From: Rubellimicrobium sp.
GTDB taxonomy: Bacteria; Pseudomonadota; Alphaproteobacteria; Rhodobacterales; Rhodobacteraceae
Direction: 5' to 3'
NCBI GenBank assembly: GCA_019454835.1
Contig: JACFNP010000007.1
Location: forward strand, 23,340-87,339
DNA: 64,000 nt
This document shows positions 55,138-63,946 of this stretch, piece after piece. The position numbers were made by a program, and so were the translations under genes. The notes under the pieces are model-generated. The model was not told the DNA's origin and made no database searches. It saw only the letters and a program-made list of their open reading frames with translations. The number at the start of each line of letters is the position of its first letter. Position 1 is the first letter of the stretch.

Positions 55138-55926
55138 ATGACATTCGATCTGACCGGCAAGCGCGCCCTGGTGATGGGGGTGGCGAACAACCACTCGATC
55201 GCCTGGGGCATCGCGCAGGCATTGCACGCCGCAGGTGCGGAACTTGCCTTCACCTACCAGGGCGAGGCCTTCGGTCGCCGCGTGGCGCCGCTGGCCGCCG
55301 AACTCGGCTCGGATTTCATCCTCGACGCCGATGTGACCGACGCGGCCAGCCTCGACGCCGCCTTCGCGGCGATTGCCGAACGCTGGGGCAGCCTCGACAT
55401 CGTCATCCACGCCATCGCCTTTTCGGACAAGGACGAACTGCACGGGCGCTTCATCAACACCACCCGCGAGAACTTCAAGCATTCGCTGGAAATCTCGTGC
55501 TTCTCGCTCATCGACGTGGCACGGCGTGCGCATTCGCTGATGGGGCCGGGCGGCTCGATCATCACGCTGACCTATCAGGGATCGACCCGCGTGACGCCGA
55601 ATTACAACGTCATGGGCGTGGCCAAGGCGGCGCTGGAATCGGCGGTGCGCTATCTGGCCAACGACCTCGGCCCCGAGGGTATCCGCGTCAACGCCATCAG
55701 CCCCGGCCCGATGAAGACCCTTGCCGGAGCCGCCATCGGCGGCGCCCGCGCCATCTTCCGCCACACCGAGGCCAACGCCCCCCTGCGCGCCAACGCCACG
55801 CTTGAGGCCATCGGCGGCACGGCGGTGTGGCTGTGTTCCGACGCGGCGGCCAGCACCACCGGCACGATCACGCTGGTGGACGGCGGCTTTCACGTCCTGT
55901 CGATGCCGCAGCCGGGGAATTTGTAG
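55138..55926 (+). CDS. fabI: enoyl-[ACP] reductase (NADH)
   Basis: 262 residues of the FabI branch of short-chain dehydrogenases. It has the divergent nucleotide motif VMGVANNHSIAWGIA near residues 13-27 and the Y-x6-K catalytic pair in NYNVMGVAKAALE near 156-163. SPGPMKTLAGAAI follows. It reduces trans-2-enoyl-ACP, the last step of each elongation cycle. The ATG at 55138 has GGGAGGAGC upstream, 22 bp after the fabB stop. Confidence 0.97.
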   Translation: MTFDLTGKRALVMGVANNHSIAWGIAQALHAAGAELAFTYQGEAFGRRVAPLAAELGSDFILDADVTDAASLDAAFAAIAERWGSLDIVIHAIAFSDKDELHGRFINTTRENFKHSLEISCFSLIDVARRAHSLMGPGGSIITLTYQGSTRVTPNYNVMGVAKAALESAVRYLANDLGPEGIRVNAISPGPMKTLAGAAIGGARAIFRHTEANAPLRANATLEAIGGTAVWLCSDAAASTTGTITLVDGGFHVLSMPQPGNL

Positions 55927-55952
55927 CGCGGGATTGCTGCTCGACCAGAGAC

Positions 55953-57022
55953 TCAGCGCGGCGCCTGCAACGCCTTGGTTTCCGCGATCAGGTCGGCAAA
56001 GCACGGGCCCTGGGTCGCCTCTGAATACTTGATGTCATTATGGGCGCCGTTCCACTCCATCACCCTGGGTGATCCGGCGGCATCAACCGTCACGTCCCAC
56101 CCAATCACCCGCGCAAAGGGCACCTTCTTGTGAAGAGAAGTTATCGTTTTCACGCATTCGCCAAATGCCGGAATCTTTTTATTGTGAAACGATTCTTTGC
56201 TGTCGGGGTGCGCGGTAATCCGAGTCCAGTCTGAGGAATGTCCGATTTCGCCGAGAGTCCCGGTTGCCATATCGACGGGGACTCTGATATGCGAGCGCGA
56301 TTGCACGTGGGTTTCTACGCCTCTCCCCATTCGCAAGTACGCTGCGCGCAATGAAGTCCCCCCCCCCGCTCCTCAAAAACGGTCGTAAGGCGGAGAGTTG
56401 CCGTCGTTGTATCCGAAAATACACGCAGGTCGTCATGCTGGTTGATCGCCTGCTGGAAAAGCCCGTTCCCGATCCTCCTTATTGCCATTATATCAAATGT
56501 TTCGCGTGTAAAAAAGAAGATTCCTCTCCCTTGCAGCGAATTGTCTGCCTTGAATACGACACGGTCACATTCGGCAAATATGGTGTCGCGGACGAGCCTC
56601 GGCTCTATCGGGCAATAGTCTCGCGCAAACACGATTCCGTTGACATGCGATGCAATATCCGGAAACGCATTACTGCCAAACAATGCCTGATTCAACGGCT
56701 TAAGAGAAGAGATTTCGCCGTAGTCGCCTTTCAGTTTCGGGGCCACCACCTCGCCGTAATAGTTATCGGGAATCCAGCCCTCACGAAATTCCCCCGCCAT
56801 TGCACTATAGACATAAAGCCACGGCGCATACTTTCGAGATCCGAATGTTTCTACAGCATAGTCATCACATCTTTTTCTCTGGGTTTCCGTCAGTGTCAGG
56901 CCATCTCGCCTGATCGCTTCGAGTATGGTCAGCGCCTGCCTGCGATGCCCCCTGTGATAATGGGTGTTCCGCACCGCGCGGATGGATCGCTTGCCGACAC
57001 GTCTTGCTATCTGGCCAAGCAT
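55953..57022 (-). pseudogene. sugar-transfer-associated ATP-grasp family gene, frameshifted at a G10 tract
   Basis: Two overlapping minus-strand frames together make one protein of about 355 residues. The N-terminal part (57022 to about 56368) has IVFARDYCPIEPRLVRD and VFKADNSLQGRGI, an ATP-binding loop of ATP-grasp enzymes. The C-terminal part (about 56357 to 55953) has RAAYLRMGRGVETHVQS, RVIGWDVTV and RVMEWNGAHND, the metal-binding end. The switch falls at ten consecutive G (C on the plus strand, 56358-56367); eight or eleven G would restore one frame. The pattern matches the ATP-grasp family seen in cell-surface polysaccharide clusters. The region is visibly poorer in GC than its neighbours, suggesting acquisition. 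It could be a true phase-variable gene, a pseudogene or a homopolymer read error. Confidence 0.75.
56358..56367. repeat. homopolymeric C10/G10 tract within coding sequence
   Basis: Ten C on the plus strand (G on the coding strand) at the exact place where the ATP-grasp reading frame breaks. Long mononucleotide runs in coding DNA are classic slippage sites. Confidence 0.9.
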
Positions 57023-57120
57023 TAAGATTACCCTACTCTGTCACAGAAAAAGTGGCTTTCACTTCAATTCCTATGCTGCACCCTAATTGCTGTCCACGGA
57101 AAACTGCGCAGACGCCACCC

Positions 57121-58074
57121 TCACGCCTCCGCCCCCGTCGCCATCAGCTCGCGCGCGATCTCGCGCACCAGCGGGGCGGCCTCGGCGGCGGCCATGCCGG
57201 GGTGCAGGCGGCGGTCGTAGAGGATCCGCAGCATCAGTTCATCCTGCCGCGTCAGCCGCGCGAATTCCTCGTCGTCGTTGAAGATCGAGGGCCGCACCTG
57301 CGGATGGTCGTTGGCCAGCCCCAGCCCCTGCGCGAGTTCCTCGTGGATGCAGGCCATGCGCAGCCCGTCGGGGTGTTCGCTGCGGATGATCGCCAGCGCG
57401 CGGGTGATCGCATGGCTGTCCGGGCCGGAAAAGGTCAGCACGACACATAGCGTCGAGCGCGGCAGGTTGTTGATCGCCCGCAGCGAACTGTCGGCGATCC
57501 CCGGCACCAGCGCGCGCAGGCGGTCACCGGCGGCGCGGCGTTCGTCCTCGTCCAGAAACAGCACGTGGAAATTTGCCGCCCCGGCATCCCGCGCCATGGC
57601 GATGTTGTGGCCGCTGGCCCGCGCCAGCCGCGCGACATAGGTGCCAACCTCGGCCCGGATGCGCGAAGCATCGGCGGCCCCGGTGGCAGGCCCGGTCTCG
57701 ACCGCATAGCGCACCGGGATTTCCCAGCGGCTGAGGCGGCTCGGCCGCATCTCCCGGACGATGTTCACGCCGTCGTCGGCATATTCGTCGAACAGCGCGA
57801 TGCGCACGAAGTTGCGCGCCAGCATCTCGTCGGTGAAGGGCGTGTCGGCCCCGCCGCCGTCCTCGCGCATCAGGCCCTGCGCCAGCAGGTCGTTCTGGAG
57901 GCGCCGGTAGTAAAGCGCCAGCGCCGCGCTGTAATCCGAACGCGGTGCCGCCGCCTCGGGTTCGGGCGCGGGGGCGGGGCGCGCCTCGGGCAGGGGCACG
58001 CCGGTCTCGGGCGCGGGGGCCGCGCAGGCGGCCAGCCACAATCCCGTCGCCACCAGAACCCCGAACCCGCGCAT
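57121..58074 (-). CDS. DUF2927 domain lipoprotein
   Basis: 317 residues. The signal peptide ends with LAACAAP, a lipobox, so the product should be a lipoprotein; a Pro/Glu-rich linker follows to about residue 45. The DUF2927 domain spans about 80-310 with the marked segment CIHEELAQGLGLANDHP near 245 and LRILYDRRLHPGM near 285. The HEELAQ run recalls protease metal sites but lacks the second His of HExxH, so activity is not assumed. It follows telA on the same strand with repeat motif copy 3 in between. Confidence 0.85.
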   Translation of the reverse strand: MRGFGVLVATGLWLAACAAPAPETGVPLPEARPAPAPEPEAAAPRSDYSAALALYYRRLQNDLLAQGLMREDGGGADTPFTDEMLARNFVRIALFDEYADDGVNIVREMRPSRLSRWEIPVRYAVETGPATGAADASRIRAEVGTYVARLARASGHNIAMARDAGAANFHVLFLDEDERRAAGDRLRALVPGIADSSLRAINNLPRSTLCVVLTFSGPDSHAITRALAIIRSEHPDGLRMACIHEELAQGLGLANDHPQVRPSIFNDDEEFARLTRQDELMLRILYDRRLHPGMAAAEAAPLVREIARELMATGAEA

Positions 58075-58075
58075 C

Positions 58076-58150
58076 ACCCCCCCTTCATCTTTCCCGATAC
58101 ATCCCGAGGGGTGAGGGCCGCAGGCCCGAGGGGGGCCGCGCCCCCCCTGC
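58076..58150. repeat. Rhodobacterales CTTCATC...TCCCGGGGG motif, copy 3
   Basis: CTTCATCTTTCCCGATACAT followed by CCCGAGGGG and a G6/C7 hairpin around CCGCG. It fills the 77 bp between the telA stop and the DUF2927 start, and the hairpin lies right after telA. Confidence 0.75.
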
Positions 58151-58151
58151 C

Positions 58152-59333
58152 TTACCCCTGGGCTTCGTCCGCTGCCGGAGCCGCCGGTGCCGCCATCGCG
58201 CGCGCCTTGGCCGAAGCCAGCGTGTCCTTCAGGTCGGCTTCCATCTTCTGCAGTTCCACCTCGGCGGCGGCACGCTTCTTCTTGCCCTCGTCGGCGATCT
58301 GCAGGCTTTCGTTGATCGTGGCGATCAGGTTCTCGTTGGCGGCCTTCACCGCCTCGATGTCGAACACGCCGCGTTCCATTTCCTCGCGCACGGTCTTGTT
58401 GGCCTCGCGCAGGTTCTCGGCATTGGCCTTCAGCAGTTCGTTGGTCAGGTCGCTGGCTTCCTTGACCGATTTCGCCGCTTCGGCGGAATGCTGGATCGTC
58501 ACCGCCTGGGCAAGCTGGGTTTCCCACAGCGGAATCGTGTTCACGAGGGTCGAGTTGATCTTGGTGACCAGCGACTTGTCGTTTTCCTGCACCAGCCGGA
58601 TCGAAGGCAGCGACTGCATCGTGACCTGCCGGGTCAGCTTCAGGTCATGCACCCGGCGTTCGAGATCGTCGCGGGCCGCGCGCAGGTCGCGCAACTCCTG
58701 CGCCTTGATCATGCCCTGGTCCTCGGGCGCCGCCTCGACCTCGGCGGCGCGCGCGGGGATCGTGGTCTCGTCCAGCTCGTTCAGCTTCGCGCCCCCGGCG
58801 GCGATATACAGCGCCAGTTCGTCGTAGAAATCCAGCGTCTTGCCATAGAGCAGGTCCAGCGCCTCGATATCCTTGAGCAGCACCTGTTCATGCTTGAGCA
58901 GGTCGGTCTCGACGCTGTCGATCTGGGTGCGCACTTCTTCAAAGCGGGCGGCAAACCGCGCCACCGGCGCGGCGCGGCCCAGCAGGCGGTCGAAGAACGA
59001 GCGTTCGCGGCGCACGTCCAGTTCCTCGGCGGAAAAGCCGCGAATCACCGTCACCATCTGGCGCAGGCTGTCACCCGCCGGTCCGACATCCTTGTTCTTC
59101 ACGCCTTCCAGCATGGCGCGGCTGATCGACTGCAACTCGCTCTGCGCGCCGCTGCCGAAGCCGACGATGGAATTGGTGTTGGTGATGTCGATCTCGCCCA
59201 TGCGCTTGCGGATTTCCTCGGACTGCGCGGGGGTGGCATCGTCCAGCGGCACCACCTCGGCCGCCGGTTCCGGCAGCACCGCCGCCGTGACCCGTTCCAG
59301 ATCGCTCGGGGTGCCCTGCTGTGTCTCACTCAT
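58152..59333 (-). CDS. toxic anion resistance protein, TelA family
   Basis: 393 residues, mostly long helices predicted as coiled coil. TelA motifs include GFGSGAQSELQSISRAMLEG near residue 59, a central ALDLLYGKTLDFYDELALYIAAG segment near 165, and QENDKSLVTKINSTLVNTIPLWETQL near 260. TelA proteins are linked to tellurite and colicin tolerance; their biochemical role is unknown. It pairs with the XpaC-like gene upstream (57-bp gap), the common telA-xpaC arrangement. The ATG at 59333 is preceded by GGAGAG. Confidence 0.92.
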   Translation of the reverse strand: MSETQQGTPSDLERVTAAVLPEPAAEVVPLDDATPAQSEEIRKRMGEIDITNTNSIVGFGSGAQSELQSISRAMLEGVKNKDVGPAGDSLRQMVTVIRGFSAEELDVRRERSFFDRLLGRAAPVARFAARFEEVRTQIDSVETDLLKHEQVLLKDIEALDLLYGKTLDFYDELALYIAAGGAKLNELDETTIPARAAEVEAAPEDQGMIKAQELRDLRAARDDLERRVHDLKLTRQVTMQSLPSIRLVQENDKSLVTKINSTLVNTIPLWETQLAQAVTIQHSAEAAKSVKEASDLTNELLKANAENLREANKTVREEMERGVFDIEAVKAANENLIATINESLQIADEGKKKRAAAEVELQKMEADLKDTLASAKARAMAAPAAPAADEAQG

Positions 59334-59390
59334 ATCGTCACTCTCCACTGTCTTACGTTGCTGTCGTCGCCGGTCTTGCGAAGCGGCTGC

Positions 59391-60287
59391 TCATGGTGCG
59401 GGCTGGTCGGTGCGCACGCCTTCCCGCGCGAGCCGGTCGCGCAGCACCTTGATTTCAATGTCCATCGCCTCGCGCCCGCCTTCGAGCAGCCGGGCCGTCC
59501 GGCTCTCGAAGTTGCTTTCGAGATCGGTCAGCAGCGCTTCATAATCGCGCCGCGCATCCTCGTCGTGCTTGCGGGCGTAGAGGTCGGCAAAGCGCAAGGT
59601 CGCGTCGCGGGCGCCCATCAGGTAGACGATGAGATATTTCTTGGCCTCGGGCAGTTCGCGCGGGTCTTCCTGGACGGAACGGATCATGCGCCGCGCCATG
59701 GCCTGAAAGGCCAGCACCCGGCCTTCAAGCTCGCGGTCGCCCAGGGCGCGGATGCGCTCACGCATGGCGCCGAGATATTCTTCGGCCTCGTCCACGACGC
59801 GCGCCACCCGGTCCTGTTCAAACGTGTCGATCCCGTCGATGCGCTTGTCGTGCAGGGGGTCGGGGCCGAAGGCGCCCAGATGCAGCGCGAAGGCGATGAT
59901 GCCGTAAAGCACCGCGCCCACGACCGGCGTGCCGTGCAGCGCCGCCAGCCCGACGCCCGCGCCGATCAGCAGCCCGCCCGCGATCTTGCGCGGAAATGCC
60001 GGGCGCCGCGCCACCGTGCGCGCGTCATAGGCGGCATGTGCGCGCAGGCCCTCGCGGGTCAGCCAGGCGCCCAGCCCCATCGCCAGCGCGGCCGCCAGAC
60101 CCAGCGCCAGCCCCGAGGCGCCGCTCCACAGCGAGAGCACGGCTTCCAGCACCGCCGGCACGAACAGCAGGTTCGAGCGCGCCCCCGCCGCATCGACGCG
60201 CCGGTCCTCGGCCACGGCCTGCCGCACCGGATCGGCGCCGGGGCGGGAATTGGCGGGCGAATGGGCGCCTCCGAAACGCTCGGCCAT
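59391..60287 (-). CDS. XpaC-family membrane protein (5-bromo-4-chloroindolyl phosphate hydrolysis family)
   Basis: 298 residues. Two pairs of membrane helices (about 45-80 and 103-140) precede a helical C-terminal domain (DTFEQDRVARVVDEAEEYLGA, later EAKKYLIVYLMGARDA). This is the XpaC layout; the family name comes from an old phenotype and not a known enzyme activity. It begins one base after the stop of a small membrane protein gene and is followed by telA, so all three are likely one unit acting at the membrane. Confidence 0.85.
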   Translation of the reverse strand: MAERFGGAHSPANSRPGADPVRQAVAEDRRVDAAGARSNLLFVPAVLEAVLSLWSGASGLALGLAAALAMGLGAWLTREGLRAHAAYDARTVARRPAFPRKIAGGLLIGAGVGLAALHGTPVVGAVLYGIIAFALHLGAFGPDPLHDKRIDGIDTFEQDRVARVVDEAEEYLGAMRERIRALGDRELEGRVLAFQAMARRMIRSVQEDPRELPEAKKYLIVYLMGARDATLRFADLYARKHDEDARRDYEALLTDLESNFESRTARLLEGGREAMDIEIKVLRDRLAREGVRTDQPAP

Positions 60288-60288
60288 G

Positions 60289-60510
60289 CTAGAGGCCACC
60301 CAGCCAGCCGGTGGCAATGCCGATCATCAGCGCCAGAAGCAGCGCATAGGCAACGTTACGCATGATCGCGGGCATCCGGTCCTCCATGGCGAGGGTCGTC
60401 GCGGGCGGACGGCTGCCGGTCTGGCTGACCACGCCGAGAAAGCGCAGCACCGAGGTCGCCGCCAGAACCAGCGCGGCGAAGAACACCAGAAAGATCACCA
60501 GCCGCACCAT
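60289..60510 (-). CDS. small two-helix membrane protein
   Basis: 73 residues. Hydrophobic helices at about residues 3-27 and 50-72 flank a polar loop of about 22 residues (TGSRPPATTLAMEDRM). No family is recognised. Its stop lies one base before the XpaC-like start, so it is almost certainly part of that operon. A role as an accessory of the XpaC/TelA module is inference. Confidence 0.75.
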   Translation of the reverse strand: MVRLVIFLVFFAALVLAATSVLRFLGVVSQTGSRPPATTLAMEDRMPAIMRNVAYALLLALMIGIATGWLGGL

Positions 60511-60608
60511 ATGCGCGCCCCCGTGTGGTCGTCCCCATCACAATAGGGGATGCGGCAACGGTTTTCGAGGGGGCGCTGCAGCAAATGTCGCGGGCAGATG
60601 CCCCCGCC

Positions 60609-62276
60609 TCACTTGCGCGGCGGACCCTTGCGGGGCGGGCCGCTGCGGGGTGGTCCCTTGCGCGGGCCGCCCGGCCCCTGCGGGCCGGATCGCGGCCCCC
60701 TTTGCGGGCCGCTGCGCGGGGCATCGCCACGGGGACCGCCCGCACCACCCGCGCGCGGGGGCCGCGCCGGGCTGCGGTCGGGGCGGGCACCGGCCTCGCC
60801 TGCCGGGCGGCGCGGGCGGTCGGGGCGGGTCTCGGAGCGCGCATCCGGGCGCGGACCCGAGCGCCGTTCCGGGCGCGGGCCGCCCTCGCGCGGCCTGTCG
60901 TCGCGCGGCCTGTCGCCGAACGATCTTTCCCCACGCGGCGCGCCGTCGCGCGGTGGCCCGCTGCGGGGCGGACCCTTGCGCGGCCCGTCCTCGCGCGGCC
61001 TTTCGTCACGCGGCCTGTCACCGAACGATCTTTCCCCACGCGGCGCACCATCGCGCGGCGGTCCCTTGCGCGCGTGATCGGCGCGCGGGCCACCACCGCC
61101 GGGCCGATCAGCGCGCGGCCCGCTGCGCGGCGGGTGCGCATCCCCGGGCGCCGCCTCGCTGCGCGATGTCCTGCGCGGCGTGCCATCCCCCGGCCCGTCA
61201 CGGCGCGGCGGGCGGGCGGGGCGGCTGTCGCCGTCACGCGGCGGCCCACGGCGCGGGGCCTCGCGGCGCGGGCGATCCTCGCCCCGAGGCGGCTTGGCAT
61301 CGCGCCCGGCGGCAGGCCCAGCCCGGCCACGCTTTGGCGCGACGCGCCCGGCCTGCGGCGCCCCGGCGGCGTCCGGCGCGGCATCGGCGACCTTCGGCCT
61401 GCGCCCGCCCGTGACCGGCTTGCGCGCCACCAGCGCCCTGCCCGCCCGGCGTTCCGCCGCCGACAGCAGCGGCCGCGTGCCGCGCGCGGGGCGGTCCTCG
61501 GGTTCCGGCGCCTCCAGCCCCAACTGGTCGCGCACCACGCGCGCGCGCACCTCCTCGACCGCGCCTGGCACCAGGTCGCCAAGCTGGAACGGCCCGTAGC
61601 TGATGCGGATGAGGCGGGCGACCTTCAGGCCCAGATGCTCCATCACCCGGCGGATTTCGCGGTTGCGACCCTCGCGCAGGCCCACCGTCAGCCAGGCATT
61701 GGCGCCCTGCTGGCGGTCGAACTGCACCTCCATCGGCTGATATTCGACCCCGTCGACCGTGACCCCGGCCCGCAGGGCGTCGAGCGCCGCGTCATCGGGT
61801 TCGCCATGCACGCGCACCCGGTAACGGCGCAGCCAGGCGGTCGAGGGCAGTTCCAGCCGCCGCTTCACGCCGCCGTCATTGGTCAGCAGCAGCAGCCCTT
61901 CGGAATTGATGTCCAGCCGCCCGACCGGCATGACCTTGGGCAGGTCCGCAGGCATCTCGTCGAAGATCGTCGCCCGGCCCGCCTCGTCGCGCGCCGAGGT
62001 CACCAGACCGGCGGGCTTGTGATAGCGCCAGATGCGCAGGGGTTCGGGCGCGGGGATCACCGCATCATCGACGGTAATGCGGTCCTTCGGCCCGACGTTC
62101 AGCGCGGGCGAGGTGACGATCCTGCCGTTCACCTGCACCCGCCCCTCGGCGATCATGCGTTCGGCATCGCGGCGCGAGGCGACCCCCGCGCGCGAGAGCA
62201 CCTTGGCGATGCGCTCGCCGGGAAAGTCGTCCGGGGCGTCGGGCGTGGAATCGGGGGCGGAATCGTCCTGTGTCAT
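60609..62276 (-). CDS. rluB: pseudouridine synthase, RluB/RsuA family, with long Arg/Gly/Pro-rich tail
   Basis: 555 residues, about twice the usual RluB length. An S4 RNA-binding domain (IAKVLSRAGVASRRDAERMI near residue 22) is followed by the catalytic domain with GRLDINSEGLLLLTNDG (Asp near 118) and REGRNREIRRVMEHLG near 200. It isomerises a uridine in 23S rRNA. From about residue 280 to the end the protein is a disordered stretch rich in Arg, Gly, Pro, Asp and Ser. It contains duplicated RGERSFGDRPRD units encoded by 105-bp DNA repeats. The ATG at 62276 is chosen by alignment of the S4 domain. Confidence 0.9.
   Translation of the reverse strand: MTQDDSAPDSTPDAPDDFPGERIAKVLSRAGVASRRDAERMIAEGRVQVNGRIVTSPALNVGPKDRITVDDAVIPAPEPLRIWRYHKPAGLVTSARDEAGRATIFDEMPADLPKVMPVGRLDINSEGLLLLTNDGGVKRRLELPSTAWLRRYRVRVHGEPDDAALDALRAGVTVDGVEYQPMEVQFDRQQGANAWLTVGLREGRNREIRRVMEHLGLKVARLIRISYGPFQLGDLVPGAVEEVRARVVRDQLGLEAPEPEDRPARGTRPLLSAAERRAGRALVARKPVTGGRRPKVADAAPDAAGAPQAGRVAPKRGRAGPAAGRDAKPPRGEDRPRREAPRRGPPRDGDSRPARPPRRDGPGDGTPRRTSRSEAAPGDAHPPRSGPRADRPGGGGPRADHARKGPPRDGAPRGERSFGDRPRDERPREDGPRKGPPRSGPPRDGAPRGERSFGDRPRDDRPREGGPRPERRSGPRPDARSETRPDRPRRPAGEAGARPDRSPARPPRAGGAGGPRGDAPRSGPQRGPRSGPQGPGGPRKGPPRSGPPRKGPPRK
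60895..61075 (-). repeat. 105-bp in-frame direct repeats in the rluB tail
   Basis: CCGAACGATCTTTCCCCACG occurs at 60916 and again at 61021, with most of the intervening 105 bp repeated (35 codons). Shorter Arg/Gly/Pro repeats surround it. Being a multiple of three, copy changes would keep the frame open. Confidence 0.8.
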
Positions 62277-62330
62277 GCCGCCCCATATCCCGCCCGCCCG
62301 CGCCACGCCAGCGGCAATGCGGCGCCTGTC

Positions 62331-62439
62331 CCGTCATTGCGAGGCGAAGCCGAAGCAACCCCGACCGCTCACACGCAACATCGGGGTTGCCGCGTCGCCT
62401 TCGGCTCCTCGCAATGACGGAACCCCTCGCAATGACGGG
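62331..62439 (+). repeat. 89-bp directional palindromic repeat, copy J, plus an extra half-arm
   Basis: A forward copy at 62331-62420, followed at once by a second right-arm end (CCTCGCAATGACGGGG, to 62439). It lies between the rluB start and the stop of the DsbD-like gene. Confidence 0.9.
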
Positions 62440-62452
62440 GTTTTCGGACCCC

Positions 62453-63259
62453 CTATCCGCCCGCAGGGCAGCCGCGGATGTCCACGGCGCGGCCGTCGCC
62501 GATCACCGTCAGCCGCATCCGCGCGCGGTCGAGCGCCACCGGCGCGTTGCCGGTCGGCACCACCATCGCGCTGGCCGTCAGGCGCCCGCCCGCGCGCACC
62601 GACTGCGCGGGCGACACCCACAGGCCCGCATCGCCCGCCTCGATCACCACCACCTCGTCGGCGCCCGCGCGCGGCAGGTCGAGCACCGCCGTGACGCGCA
62701 TCCCCTGCGCCTCGGGGGCGAAGGTGCAGGCCACGCCGGTCACGCCCGCCTCGGCCGCCGTGGCGGGCTGATCGACAAGCGCCGCGACGAGGGCCGGATC
62801 GCGGCGGTCGCCGACATCCAGATCAGCCGCGAAATCCAGGCTCACCGGGACGCAGATGTCGTCGCAGACGCCCAGATCGACCTCTCCGGCCAGATGCACG
62901 GGCGCGCTGGCGTCGGCCGGGGTCAGTTCCAGCGGGATCACCACCTCGTCGTGATAGCCGATGGAGCGCAGACCCGAGGTCTCGAACACCTCGGGCACCG
63001 GCCAGTGAAAGCCTGCGGCCCTGAGATTGTCCGATCCGGTCCAGAAGAACTGCGGCGGAATCCCGGCCTCGCCGGGGGCGCGCCAGTAGGTCTTCCAGCC
63101 CGGCGCCAGCCGCAGCCGCAGCCCGGCCATCACCGTGCCGCGCCCGGTCTGCCAGCCGGGCAGCACCTCGATCGACACCAGATCGCCGGGCGCCACGGGT
63201 TCCTGCGCCTGAACCGGCAGGGCAAGCAGCGCAAGACAGGCGAGGGCAGCGCGAAACAT
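62453..63259 (-). CDS. DsbD N-terminal-domain protein (stand-alone)
   Basis: 268 residues with a Sec signal peptide (MFRAALACLALLALPVQAQ). The fold of the periplasmic alpha domain of DsbD is indicated by LAPGWKTYWRAPGEAGIPP near residue 51 and the redox Cys pair in DLGVCDDICVPVSL near 130. The membrane and thioredoxin-like domains of DsbD are absent. It should pass electrons or act as a thiol partner in the periplasm. It is divergent from the AlgH-like gene, with 103 bp between them. Confidence 0.88.
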   Translation of the reverse strand: MFRAALACLALLALPVQAQEPVAPGDLVSIEVLPGWQTGRGTVMAGLRLRLAPGWKTYWRAPGEAGIPPQFFWTGSDNLRAAGFHWPVPEVFETSGLRSIGYHDEVVIPLELTPADASAPVHLAGEVDLGVCDDICVPVSLDFAADLDVGDRRDPALVAALVDQPATAAEAGVTGVACTFAPEAQGMRVTAVLDLPRAGADEVVVIEAGDAGLWVSPAQSVRAGGRLTASAMVVPTGNAPVALDRARMRLTVIGDGRAVDIRGCPAGG

Positions 63260-63362
63260 GCCCCCTGATCGGCCCGGCGCGCACAAAGGGAAAGTCACTT
63301 TGGCTTGAGAGCGGCTGCGGATCACGCTTGATCGTGGCGCGCCCGCATCACATCATCGGGCC

Positions 63363-63929
63363 ATGGAACCGAAGGACGGCCTTGCCGCACATCTGCTGAT
63401 CGCCACGCCCGCGATGCAGGATCCGCGCTTTGCGCGCGCGGTCATCTATCTGTGCGCCCACACGCCCGACGGCGCGATGGGCCTTGTCGTCAACAAGCCC
63501 GCGCCCGGCGTGGACTTCGGCGACCTGCTCGACCAGCTCGGCCTGAAACAGGGGCCGGGCGGCAGGGCGATACGGGTGCGCTTCGGCGGGCCGGTGGAAC
63601 TGGGCCGGGGCTTCGTGCTGCACAGCACCGATTATCCGGGCACCGGCGCGACCATGCGCATCGACGCCGACACCGCAATGTCGGCCACGACCGAAATCCT
63701 TGCCAGCATCGCCGAAGGCACCGGCCCCGCCGAGGCGCTGTTCGCGCTGGGCTATGCGGGCTGGGGGCCGGGGCAGCTTGATGCCGAGATCGCCGACAAC
63801 GCCTGGCTGGTGGCCGAGGCGCGCCGCGACATCGTCTTCGACGCCGCCGACGACAGCAAATGGAGCCGGGCGCTGGCCTCGCTGGGCATCGACCCGCTGC
63901 TGCTGTCACCCGTGCAGGGCCGCGCATGA
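63363..63929 (+). CDS. YqgE/AlgH family protein
   Basis: 188 residues of the DUF179 (YqgE/AlgH) family: LLIATPAMQDPRFARAVIYL at the N-terminus, GLVVNKPAPG near 40, RFGGPVELGRGFVLHS near 72, GYAGWGPGQLDAEI near 130. Cytoplasmic, function unclear; named from alginate regulation in Pseudomonas. The ATG at 63363 opens the family match. Repeat copy K follows 18 bp after the stop. Confidence 0.93.
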   Translation: MEPKDGLAAHLLIATPAMQDPRFARAVIYLCAHTPDGAMGLVVNKPAPGVDFGDLLDQLGLKQGPGGRAIRVRFGGPVELGRGFVLHSTDYPGTGATMRIDADTAMSATTEILASIAEGTGPAEALFALGYAGWGPGQLDAEIADNAWLVAEARRDIVFDAADDSKWSRALASLGIDPLLLSPVQGRA

Positions 63930-63946
63930 AGCGGGCAGCACGGGGG

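Noticed and set aside
57321..57364. HExxH-type zinc protease in the DUF2927 protein
   Set aside because: The motif reads HEELAQ, lacking the second His, so a protease call is not supported.
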